DNA of 64,000 bases from Flabesymbios commensalis (Eukaryota; Annelida; Polychaeta; Terebellida; Flabelligeridae), in NCBI GenBank assembly GCA_964017125.1, contig OZ024903.1, positions 59,954,670 to 60,018,669 of the forward strand, read 5' to 3'. Shown piece after piece: positions 36,005-46,696 of this stretch (position 1 is the stretch's first letter; each line of letters begins with the position of its first letter). The position numbers were made by a program, and so were the translations under genes. The notes beneath the pieces are model-generated. The model saw only the letters and a list, made by a program, of their open reading frames with translations. It was not told the origin of the DNA and did no database searches.

Positions 36005-36141
36005 TATATAAACTTCCTGAACAAACTAATTACTGTGGTGATTTATAAGTATACTGTGTACAATATACTACTGCATGCTTTCGAACTAAATATTATTTAA
36101 AATATAGTGGATTATCAATAGTGGAATAATGTATGTAATAT

Positions 36142-36147
36142 ATTAAA
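36142..36147 (+). promoter_or_regulatory. Candidate poly(A) signal of GSTT gene 1
   Basis: ATTAAA, the commonest variant of AATAAA, about 140 bp after the stop and followed by a GT-containing stretch. No transcript evidence. Confidence 0.35.
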
Positions 36148-36149
36148 AC

Positions 36150-36965
36150 AACAAGTAAATGTAACTTATGAGCAGTGAGTTTGTCAACTAATAGCCAATA
36201 GCGAAGGAGTTATTGTGAAATGGCCGATATTTCGGTTGACAAACAAGCAAGACCCGATACACAAAATAATTGTGTTCCAATAAGTTTCAAAGTTCATAGA
36301 AATTCTAACTGTATGCCTACGTTTCTAGACTCGCCAGGGACAGACGAAGACATTTGCTGAGATTTCAAGGCAAGTTGAAGACACGGTCCTGGTCATATCA
36401 GGCCAATGGTAATGGTTATATAAAGTCATGTGGACAAGGCCAAAACAAACAAAAAACACGAAGTCGTAGAAGTATTCTGATACAAATAAATGTTGCGCGA
36501 CACGGTCGCTAGGCTACATTTCAAACACATTTCCAATGCTGTCGACCACGATGCTCTGGCAGTGAAGAAATTCTACTGGTATTCCGTTTAGCGTACAACT
36601 CCATACAGTACAGTACAAAGTGAACGTCCCTGCTCAGCAACAGCAAATGAGTGAATAGGCTACATGATGAGATAATAAAGTTGGCGTTACATGGTTACAG
36701 GGCAGAATCCGACCTCTAGGTTCGTCTGGCGAGAACAACCGAAGGATCCTGGCATTTTAACGATGTAGTTTACATCAATGTATTGATCTGTCAATAGTTT
36801 GTTATAAGATCTACCAATAATAGCTATGTAGTTATGTTTTCAATTTAAGCCACTTTGTGGGCTAAAATCAAGGTGTTGTCTCTGCGAGGATTCGTGATAT
36901 CACCACAAATTTATGAATAGATTTGTGCCGGCATATACATGCATTACACAAACCAAGAAATTTAT
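36150..36965. other. Gene-free stretch
   Basis: 3' flank of GSTT gene 1; nothing recognisable. Confidence 0.45.
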
Positions 36966-36967
36966 AT

Positions 36968-37845
36968 ACCGTATCCCCGCGCATAAACGTGCATGCACTT
37001 ATAAGTGAGAATCTCATGTTTTGAGGGTGTTTTGAAACTATTATATATTCGAATATAAGTGCAAGCACTTGTTTTTGAAAACTAAGTGCATGCACTCATT
37101 TTCGTAAACTAAGTGCACCCCTATTCTCATTGCCTTTTTCTCGCACACTAACTTACTATAAAACAACTCGATCTGTCATCAACTTGTGTCTTTATAGATT
37201 CAGGTTTGTGATAATTCACATTCGAAATTGTATCATAATGTTATCATCAGATTTGGATTTGATACATTATATATGATGCATATTTAAAGACCTGAAGAAA
37301 CTCATCCCAGCTGATCCCATGTTGAATTATTGCCATTCTAAATGATTTATCGTTCTTTTCAATTCAGCGCTGATCATACTCATTCAAACAAACAATTTGA
37401 AACCACCAGGGTGAATGCATGAGTCCTTGCCTGAACTGTACAATTACGTCACTATATCGTCCAGCGCTGATTTAAATTGAAGAGAACGGTATGTATGTTT
37501 TGATAGCAGTAAGTGTACACCAGTAATTAGGGCATGAACGCGTCTGTTCACAGCTATTGACAAAATATTGACGACAGGGGAGGCGGTATAGTGATGACAA
37601 TAGTGTAAGGTGGGACGGCTGTTTATGCCTGATGAATTTACGATCAAATAATATATAAAAATAATTTATGTCGTTCCTTATGTAATGCATAAAGTTTTGC
37701 CGAGTTAAATAAAAATATGATAATGATATAGTAATGTACCATTGTTTGGGAAAAATAAATAACTTTATATGTTTGAATTTATTATGCACTTGTTTTCGAA
37801 AACTAAGTGCGTCTTCAAATATGAGTACACGCACGCTTAAATGAA
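36968..37845. mobile_element. Possible TIR element with TAAGTGCATGCACT-type ends
   Basis: The left side has AACGTGCATGCACTTATAAG and repeated AAAACTAAGTGC words. The right side (37780-37845) has ACTTGTTTTCGAAAACTAAG and TACACGCACGCTTA, partly the reverse of the left. Boundaries are uncertain. Confidence 0.4.
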
Positions 37846-38147
37846 TAACAAAACATGAATGCTGAAATTTGCACAAGTCTGAGCACTTTAATACAACAAT
37901 ATAAATATTTTATTTACAAGTATGCCTTCCAACGTAAAGGGCGGTAACGATTCTTGTATACGGTACATGACAGTGTATCCTGGTCACGCGCACTAATGTA
38001 ACAAGGTTCGTTAAACTAATGTAAAGATGTTGGCACGGTAACCCGTATCTTGATCACTGTACTGTAAATGTCACGACGTTGACACACGCTCCAACTATTG
38101 TAGCATGTCAGAAAATTATCGGTGGCACGGCAAACACAACACTTGTG

Positions 38148-38347
38148 NNNNNNNNNNNNNNNNNNNNNNNNNNNNNNNNNNNNNNNNNNNNNNNNNNNNN
38201 NNNNNNNNNNNNNNNNNNNNNNNNNNNNNNNNNNNNNNNNNNNNNNNNNNNNNNNNNNNNNNNNNNNNNNNNNNNNNNNNNNNNNNNNNNNNNNNNNNNN
38301 NNNNNNNNNNNNNNNNNNNNNNNNNNNNNNNNNNNNNNNNNNNNNNN
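38148..38347. other. Assembly gap, 200 N
   Basis: Exactly 200 unknown bases, probably a fixed-size placeholder, so the true distance between the two flanks is unknown. Open frames crossing it are meaningless. Confidence 0.98.
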
Positions 38348-38559
38348 GACAAAAAATGTCGCTACCACTATGGCCACCTTTCATACAAGGGAAAAACATT
38401 TTAAGATGATATGTGATCTACAATGTGTAAGATATTGAAGCAACTCCCACAAAATTACACGAAAACCCGAAACGTCTCTTTAGAATGCTTAGCAATTTCT
38501 CCTCGAAGTTTCGGTGGCAGCACAGTCTTATAGTGTATCCGGACGGGTGTGGTCGTTTT

Positions 38560-38830
38560 CTGTTGTGCAACGTGGCCTCCACCAATCCGAATCCTAAGAG
38601 CGTGGAGCTTTGCCAATGTCGTTGCCTGCCGTGAGGTTTCGAATCCCGCTGGGTGCATGATTTTTAGAAAAATATCATGTTTCTCCCCTCTCAATCTTGG
38701 GACATTGTTTCGATGTTGTGTCCTTGGGCAAGGCACTTCACTCTCAAATGCTTTATTTGACTCGGGGGAAAATGGGAACCTGATAGGACAGAGATGGCAA
38801 TGTGTACGATAAGTTCAATGCGCCGAAATG
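38560..38830 (+). mobile_element. SINE with tRNA-like head and CTTGGGCAAGGCACTT body
   Basis: Box B-like GGTTTCGAATCCCGC at about 38634-38648, preceded by a possible box A region, then TGTGTCCTTGGGCAAGGCAC, and further GGGAACCTGATAGGACAGAG and a downstream segment. This order is familiar from tRNA-derived SINEs of marine invertebrates. The 3' end is not defined. Confidence 0.6.
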
Positions 38831-38834
38831 GCTG

Positions 38835-40700
38835 CAAGACTGTATATGCATGCAGCACTGTATGCAAATTTGTCGCATTCATTAAATCGTTTACATATTG
38901 TGGTAAATTTACTGTATTGGATGACATGGTATAGTCATAGTGACACTATCGATGCATTTGAACTCGAGTACTGGAACCAGCAAACGTGTTGACCACAGCT
39001 GACAAATGCCAAGTGCCGTGGATACCGCCATGCGTTTATACTTGCCACTACACACTAGGCTGAACAAGACAGACTTTAAGTTTACTGTAGTATGGCAATA
39101 AATGTATAATTATTGCTGAAGGCTATTGTATTAGATGGCTGTGACTGATGTGTAATTCCTCGAAATTCTACAATATGAATGATAGGCGGTGTATTGTCCT
39201 TAGGTAATAAAACATCTCATTTACCAGGTAGAGGAAAGTACTTTTATTTTCAGGAAGGGGGGAGGTGAAAAAATACAAAATATGACGTTAGCGTACGGTT
39301 TTATTCACCCTAGTGAAAATTTATGGATCTTCTGAAAGCAATAATTTTCACAATAAAACATTAGTTTTATCATTTATTAGATTTGATTGTTTTAAGTTGT
39401 TTAGTCCATTGCAGAGTCCATTCACGATTACATAATATAGAGGAGCAACACTAGTCCCATGTCAAATGTTAAAGTTGATAAATAGAAAAACACCAATTTG
39501 TTTAGATCTGTTTTCCTCGAGTTTTCCGTGGGGATAGATTAAACGAATACCAGATGATAGTACGCGTGTGCACCGACCTTTTCCATGTCCCATTATTGAT
39601 TCCCGTGTCTTACAAATTCACTACAGCCTGCATGATTATGTAGACATTTCGGCTCCCACATCTTCAAAATCAGATGAATAAAGCATCAGATGAATATCTT
39701 GTATAAAATTATATCTTCATGTAAATCAGCATCTATATAGATCTAAATAGATCTAAAATCATCAAAAAAATCGGTGATTTTATTTGGGCTCAGCCTAAAC
39801 ATAACAATTCATTTGTTATAACTAGTCTAATTTATATGAATAACTATTATTTATTATGAAATTTGCATTGTTGATAAACTCATGGTATCAGGTAACAATT
39901 TGATTAGTATGTTGTTGTTTTTACAGAAAATGATATTTTTTCTCGTTTTGTTATTTGTAGCGTTTTTATCACATTGATGATTGGACATCAAATAGAGTCT
40001 AGCCTGCCAAATAACAAAATATACATAATAGCCTAAGTTACTAGCATAAAATCTGTTATTCGTCCGACCAAAAAATTCGTTTGTGGCTTTCTGGTTGTGT
40101 TGTATGCCTCGACCTCAACTATAGTATAGACCTATGAACTTTGACCTGTGGGGTCTAAATGCTCAGCATTTATCACAGGTGAAAATTATAAATGCATCGT
40201 TAAACTATTTTAGTCATGTCAAGCACAGTTTTTAACAGGCCACACTTATACAGATATAGAACTATATTATAAAGATTAATCATGTTGATGTACGCTTTAT
40301 TTGAAATGATAATCTGATAATAGGGAATGAAAAGAACTATTGACTTGTCTTGTGAGCGATAATATAAGCATTTAGGATCTTATTAATAATTCGCCACAAA
40401 CAAACTTGAAGCCCAAACCTTCTCTGCCTCCGGGTCCGAGCAATAGGGGCTTCTCTTCGCTTACATACCTCATCACTCATGCGTCTTGAGGTTGTGCAGT
40501 GTTATCTTGCATTGATTTCCCTTCAGAATGTCTCACTTATCGTCTTAATCTTATGGCCGTGATTGTGCCAAGTCACTGGCTATCATTCTAACACTGTAAC
40601 ACTAACAGGTAAATAAACTGGCTCAGTGGGCGACAACGTCGCAGAAATTCCATGTATTTGAGCATTACAGATTATTCTTCAGGTTATAGACATTTGAGCA
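38835..40700. other. Gene-free stretch
   Basis: AT-rich, with no feature I can support. Confidence 0.5.
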
Positions 40701-40708
40701 AGGGTCCA

Positions 40709-40939
40709 GGGCCCCGTTTCATCAAGCTGAAAAGATACGAGCTCGTATTAATAGCTCATTTGCATTTGAGGATCGTTAAGATTCAACATTTCGGTCAGAG
40801 TGCTCGTATCCTCCCTATACATGTTAAAAAGGGAGACTTACGTGGAAAACCAATGAGGTTCTATATTCTCGTAAGTGGCAGGCCAAGGTCAAGAGAATTA
40901 CGAGATCTTGTATCTTTTCAGCTTGATAAAACGGGGCCC
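40709..40939. mobile_element. MITE with GGGCCCCGTTT terminal inverted repeats
   Basis: The left end GGGCCCCGTTTCATCAAGCT and the right end AGCTTGATAAAACGGGGCCC are near-perfect mirrors, continuing into GAAAAGATACGAG / CTTGTATCTTTTC. 231 bp. Target duplication is not clear, so the superfamily is left open; GGGCCC-type ends are common among hAT and P-like MITEs. Confidence 0.85.
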
Positions 40940-41240
40940 AGGTCATTCGGTTTGTTGCGAAGAGGGCACAGTTTCTCTGTGTATTAAGTGTTAAAGTCGA
41001 AAAGTTATAGACTTCTAGCCTCTAGGCTTTTTTTTAGTGTGGATATTTTCACCCGCTCGTTTTTTGCGCGAAAAGCGAGGTTCACCGGGGTTTTCCTCCG
41101 CCGATAGCCACTGATAGCTCTCTGAACAGGCCGAACATTCTGAATGGTCGACTGCTAGTGCTAACGTAAAGTGCATTTCACCTGAAGACCTGACTCTAGG
41201 CTAAATCCCGGCATGGTGCGCATATTTCGAAATCGTATTA

Positions 41241-42070
41241 TTATTAAACTAAATTTCGAAACAGATTCTACAGTTTCCAAAAAATTTCTTGTCTTGGCGG
41301 AAAAACTGCACTCTTATCCCCTTCCCTTTTCTTCTTCTGAGCTGCAACCTTGTCCTTGACAGTTGATCAGAGTGCTGGATCTTACATGTGGAAATGTATT
41401 GTGAGTATAGTATAGCTTTTCTATCTTGTAGGACGGTCTCCTCTTTCTTTTCTCTAACAGTGCCCCGATTGCTACCTTGAGTAGTCATTAGGGAATACTG
41501 AAGGGGGGCTGGCGGTTGAGGCTGGATCACTTGATGTGTGATACTTGGCTAGATTGCCACTCAGGGATCCGAAGACAAATAGATCTTGGGCTTGTGCTCA
41601 TGATATTTAGAAACCCTACACCCAGACATTGGGGCATGTAGCCTAAACTTTGACACAACATGGAGCAGTATGATTATTTACGAATCTGGTTGACAATCCT
41701 GTGTTTTTGGAGACCAAATTTCGAACAGAATAAATTTTATGTTCAGGCGGAAAAAAATAAAATAATAATCGCCTCCGGTTTCCTGCTACCAATACCCTCC
41801 TTTTTGGGCAGCTCCCTTGGTAGTTGATCAGAGTGCTGGATCTTACATGACAAAGTGTCTTGTGAGTTCAGGAGAGCTTTCCTATCTTGTACAGCGGTCT
41901 CTTCCGTCTATTCACTAACAGTGCCTCGATTGCTACCTCGTGTAGTCGTTAGGGAATACTGAAGGAGAGCTGGGGGCCGAGGTCGGGGTACTCGCAGTGT
42001 GGTTGTCTAGCCTGTTACTCAGGGTATCTGATTGTCTGTAGCTCTTGGTCTCGTGCTTAGGTTTTAGAGC
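41241..42070 (-). repeat. Direct duplication of a ~480-bp unit with a shared minus-strand frame
   Basis: Blocks GATCAGAGTGCTGGATCTTA, GATTGCTACCT and TAGGGAATACTGAAGG occur in both units about 480 bp apart. On the minus strand unit 1 (open frame 41249-41530) and unit 2 translate alike in the same frame: LQYSLMTTQGSNRGTV versus LQYSLTTTRGSNRGTV, then QDRKA and CKIQHSDQL in both. Unit 2 has one stop in this stretch. I do not recognise the protein; it could come from a transposon or a decayed host gene. Confidence 0.65.
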
Positions 42071-42116
42071 AATCGACAATTGTCGGAAGGCCCGGGCAGC
42101 CCGAAAGGGCTCGCTT

Positions 42117-42227
42117 ACTCAACAAACAAACACGTTGTTGGCTTGATGTTGGGCGAGCGTCGTAGACTGTGGACTGACATTAATCTAACATACATGACAT
42201 AGGAGCAATTTCTCGTGTTTGTTGGCT
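42117..42227. mobile_element. CCAGCAAACA-family MITE
   Basis: Starts CTCAACAAACAAACACG, core GGGCGAGCGTCGTAGACTG, and ends TTCTCGTGTTTGTTGG. Diverged from the CCAGC terminus. Confidence 0.65.
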
Positions 42228-42319
42228 TTAATTCTGTGAAACTCAATAATAGCCTTGACATTTGACAATATTTTCACTGAGTTATACTACATACATACAT
42301 GTCATATGTAGCCTATGTA

Positions 42320-42775
42320 GAGCAAGGTGCTCTAAGTTCGATTAGATCCTAAGTTCGATCATTATTAGATTTTGGAGGCCAGCAAACTTCGACTGTGGGA
42401 TTTACCTGGAAAATAAACATAGGTACCGAAAAAACGGGAATGGGCGATAACATAGCACTTAATTGAAATAAAAATAATCAGAAAAGTGAGGAGAAATTTT
42501 ATTTTACTTGACATCATAATATTATAAAAATGCGGTTTTTGGTCTTTTTCTTGTTTTCCATAACATTTATTTATAACATCAGAAATAAATTCATATTTCT
42601 TATGGAATTATTTTTTTTCTCAAACAACTGTTTTTTCGTGGCCATTATGGTTTGAGGTTATGCTCAAAAACTGTCCAATAGTGTTTAGCATGCAAGCTCT
42701 AAGCGCTGGTGGGGGTGCTCGAACTTAGGAACGATTTTAATCACCTGTGCCTAAGTTCGATTTTTGTTCAAAATA
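42320..42775. repeat. Repeat with CTAAGTTCGAT words at both ends
   Basis: TCTAAGTTCGATTAG and CCTAAGTTCGATC at the left; TCGAACTTAGGAACG (inverted) and CCTAAGTTCGATT (direct) at the right. It is probably a non-autonomous element, but the mixed orientation prevents assignment. Confidence 0.4.
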
Positions 42776-42779
42776 ACTT

Positions 42780-43635
42780 GATCTAGAAAATATTTAATTG
42801 CCATTATCTCTACTTATTGTTGTTCAAAATGTTTTTAGCTTATGTCTCTTTAAGGAAAACACTTTCTGATGTCCAATCTCCATGTTTTAATAGCTTCAAG
42901 GTGAATATATTTCAGGGAAAAGGTTTTTAAAATGGTTTTACATGCATATTACTAAAATTTATAGTTGGTGGAAAGCTGAAATAATGAAAAAATATTTATT
43001 TTCTAAATTTTTAATCCAATGCCTGATTGTTACTGCATTCAAGTGAATAAATTAACTAAACTATGAATAGCCTGAAAATATGATAAGGCCTGGTCAATTT
43101 TTCGTCTTTTAAGGGCATTTTATGGGCAGGTGAATTTGTTGGCGAGCAGGTGGAAATATTTTTTTACCAGCCCGAATGGCTTCAAGAGAAAAAATCTAAT
43201 TTCCAGCCCTGCTATAAGACCAAGACGGGAAATGTGAAATTGCAAGTAAATGATCACAAAGCCTCCCCCCCCCCCTAATAAATATTGAACCATCAAGGCA
43301 TTTGAATTAGCTAGGTTTTTGGTATAATACATTACAAAGATGCAAAGGGGGATCAGGTCTTAATATTAACTTTGTTTTCACAGAGTTGCAATTCAAAATT
43401 GTATCTGGTGACGTCACTGCGTTTCACAGAATAAATAATAAAATAATGCCAATTATTGCTAATTGCCATTGGCATTGGATTGGAAAAGGTGTAGACCAGG
43501 CTATGTGACTATCGTCTGTACTGACTACTGTGGAATAGCGCTCGCAACATAATAATAATACTCGGGATTCTTACTGTGGATTCTTGCGCTATGCTCCGTC
43601 CAGAAGCAGAGTGGATCGGCCTGATCTATGCATAC
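42780..43635. other. Gene-free stretch
   Basis: AT-rich with a C run near 43265; nothing recognisable. Confidence 0.45.
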
Positions 43636-43639
43636 CCTT

Positions 43640-43861
43640 CAGGGATCGACACTAACTGATTTCAGGTAGTAGCCCAAAGGGCCAGTTACTTCAGATTATT
43701 ACTGGCCCTTAGCCTTATCGTTCTAGTCCTTAGTGTACACAGTATCAAGGGGAGTGTAATTTTTTTGTTGCCCCCAGGGCCAGTATATTACAGTGATTTA
43801 CTGGCCCTCAGTGATTTTCACTGGCCTCGGGCCAACGGGCCAGTGTTGGTGTCGAGCCCTG
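43640..43861. mobile_element. hAT-like MITE, CAGGGMTCGACAC ends
   Basis: Left CAGGGATCGACACTAAC and right GTTGGTGTCGAGCCCTG are mirrors. The interior repeats GGGCCAGT / ACTGGCCC words. CCCTT lies on both sides, shorter than the 8-bp duplication usual for hAT. Another right-type end, TTAGTGTCGATCCCTG, occurs at 44292-44308, and a left-type end (CAGGGCTTGACAGTAA) near 50475. Confidence 0.65.
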
Positions 43862-44639
43862 CCCTTATTCTCAGTCTCAGCTGCCACATTGTAATGCATC
43901 ATCACAGGTGTGACTTTTTACTGCCATTGGCCGCTAGAATACACAGTTGGCCTGCAAATAATTTACCATCACATTTCATCTTGATTTATGGCTAAGGTAC
44001 TAAAACAAGTCAAAATTTACTAAAAGATGTCCAATCCACTTGCCAATATTTTTGAAAATTTTCTCAGATTTTCAGCTCTGGGGAAACAATTGTCCCATAA
44101 AAAAAGTATTGAACACTGAGTAAACCATTAATTAATACAATTTGATGTAGGCCTAACTGTACTATGGTAGTTACATCAATTTTTGTTTTTGTGATATATA
44201 TTGTATAGCAAAGACTATCAGTATCAGTCAAGGCTAAGAGCCAGTAATTATCTCAATTTACTGGCCCTTTCAGTTACCTCAGAGCAGACTTTTAGTGTCG
44301 ATCCCTGCATCAACAACTACATGTACATAACATAACATAAGTACTAAAAACTTTCATGCAAATCAGATGTCAGAAAAACCCGTCCTTGTGTCATAAACAG
44401 CTAAAACATACCGCTGAAGCACTCTCGCCATTAAAATGGTATTTTGAATAGATTGGATAAGTACTTGGTGCAGATAGTTCTGGGGATTTCACCTGGCCTT
44501 TATAGTTTGTAATATAGCATTTGAGTGCACATCATCGCTTAAATCAGAAAAAAAACAAAAAAAAGCAAAATCAAAGATGGTGTGGTGGAAAATTTTCAGA
44601 AAATCTGATGATTTGGTGTGGAATGATCCAGATAATAAG

Positions 44640-45010
44640 TTGTATAGGGTTTGCACAGGCCTTGAAAACCCTTGAATAGCCTTGAATTAAAAAATAAGTT
44701 TTCAAGCCTTGAAAAGCCTTAAATTTTAAAAAATATCTTGAAAAGCCTTGAAAAGTTATTTTTTGGTTTGAGTTTTTGATTGGTAAAATTTATTGTGGCT
44801 CCTTTTTGTCAAAATCTTTACAAAATTGATAAAAAATATTCTGTTATTATTACTTTTTTGCTTGCAAGGTGAAAATCATATGGAAAAATAATTTTTGAAT
44901 AAAAATTGTCAAGGTTTTTGTCATAACTCCCTACTTCATGCTTGTGATAGGGCCTTGAAAATGGTGATATTTGGCCTTGAAAAGCCTTGAATTCCATCAG
45001 CTTTTGTTTG
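44640..45010. repeat. CCTTGAAAA-rich interspersed repeat
   Basis: Many copies of CCTTGAAAAGCCTTGAA-type words separated by AT-rich sequence. A related stretch with GTGCTTGAAAGTCCTTGA lies at 47085-47365. Origin unknown. Confidence 0.6.
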
Positions 45011-45274
45011 TTTGAACCATGTTGTAATAATACTGAAAATCAGTCCAAACCCTTATCGGATTATACTCTGTTATAGATGCATTGTAACTGATTGATAAAA
45101 TTATATTAAAATCAGGCCCGGTGGAAGCATTTATCAAGTTGTCCGGTAACATTGGGCATATTACTTGATTATCATCAGTTCAAAAAAAAAATTGAGAATA
45201 ATAAATAAGTGAAAATTAGACCGTAACTGAAAATTGGCCCTGAAAATTATATAATACACACACAATATGACTGC

Positions 45275-46239
45275 GGTACCGTAAACCAGGCTATTTTGCC
45301 ACCCTATTTACATATTTTTTATCGCTGTATCGAACCTGCATTATGTAATGTGAATATAAAGGGTGATTGTGTATAGGTATATGCATGCTTAGCATAGTTC
45401 GTATTTGGGCTCTATTTATAGGACTTTTAAATAAAAATGGATGGTGGCAAAATAAAAACATGGGCAACCGGGCTATTTTGCCACTGCAGCTAATTTTGAT
45501 CTTATTTTGCAAATTAAAACCATTCTTCAGAATCCAAATAAAAATAGTTTGCCATATAAATTTTTTCGTATTTAAAATAATATCATTAAGCAGCTAATCG
45601 AATGAAAATCATACCAAGTGAGCAGTCAGAAGATATTTTTATCCATCTATTTAATATATTACTTAGATCAGGTAAACGTACCATACAGACATAAACATCA
45701 GATATTCAGTGAAAAAGTCATTATTTTTTCATGAATTGTCTTTAGTTATTAAAAAGAGTGCCTGAAACCTGGTATATAAATATTTATTTATTTATTAGGT
45801 GTCAGTGAGTATAGTGACCGAGTCCGTTTTCATATGGGACCGAAAACAAGGCTCTGGTGGCCATTTTAAAGGGGTGGCAAAATAGCCCCGGTGTGGGGTG
45901 GCAAAATACTTTGCTCAATTAGTCTCAATATTTAAATTTCATCAATTTTTTTTTATGTGATAAGGACCCTTCAAATATCATAAAAAGAAATACTTACGTT
46001 AAAAAAATGTATTTATACTATTCCAGAGTTAAAATTTGTCAAATTTAGAAAAACATGGTAAAAATAACACTTCAGAAAAACAAGTTTTTCAGGCGCTGAA
46101 ATGTTAAAAAAATATGTGAATAAACATAAAAATGTTTCCTACAAAATAACCTATGATAATAGTTATTTTTATTAACTTAATATTTATGGTTCAATTTTCT
46201 GAGGGGGGTGGCAAAACAGCCTCGGTATACGGTACGGTA
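45275..46239. mobile_element. TIR element, about 1 kb, GGTACCGTA ends
   Basis: The left end GGTACCGTAAACCAGGCTAT continues to TTTTGCCACC; the right end mirrors it (GGTGGCAAAACAGCC, then GGTATACGGTACGGTA). The motif GGTGGCAAAATAGCC recurs inside near 45880-45905 and, inverted, near 45470. No transposase. Confidence 0.7.
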
Positions 46240-46581
46240 ATTGAAACATCCACCAAATTCAGCAAAATCAGTATTGTTTTAGTATCTCCATCCTAAAATA
46301 TTTTTAAAACTGCTGTTGCCCATCACATCTGCAACTATCTACATTTACATTCTAACATCATGAATTGTTTTTTCAGATTCACATTATCTCATAACTAATT
46401 TTTATTCTTTTACAGGCACTTGAGAGTAAGATTTTGTGCGGCCTACATCCAAGAAAATTTGTCTCTACATTGCGAACTGAATTTCATTGCTTAGACTTGA
46501 TTGGAAAAAAAGTGAACTGTGTGTGAAATTCAAACTATCAACAGAGACTGGCTCTGTCAAAGCTCATTTTTAATCCATAAA

Positions 46582-46696
46582 ATGTCAGGTTTAAAATTGT
46601 ATTATGATTTGATGTCACAGCCATCCAGAGCTGTTTTTCTTTTTCTCAAAGTTAATGGTATACCATTCACAGAAAAGCCTATTGCAATCAGGAAAG
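46582..46696 (+). CDS. GSTT1: GSTT gene 2, coding exon 1
   Basis: 115 bp, same length and phase as exon 1 of gene 1; donor GAAAG|GTGAGA. Ser12 in DLMSQPSRA. Confidence 0.94.

Noticed and set aside
38016-38438. Open frames across the N run
   Set aside because: They consist mostly of unknown residues from the assembly gap.
46519-46581. N-terminal extension of GSTT gene 2
   Set aside because: The in-frame upstream part begins with GTG and has no ATG; the family starts at the MSGL methionine.
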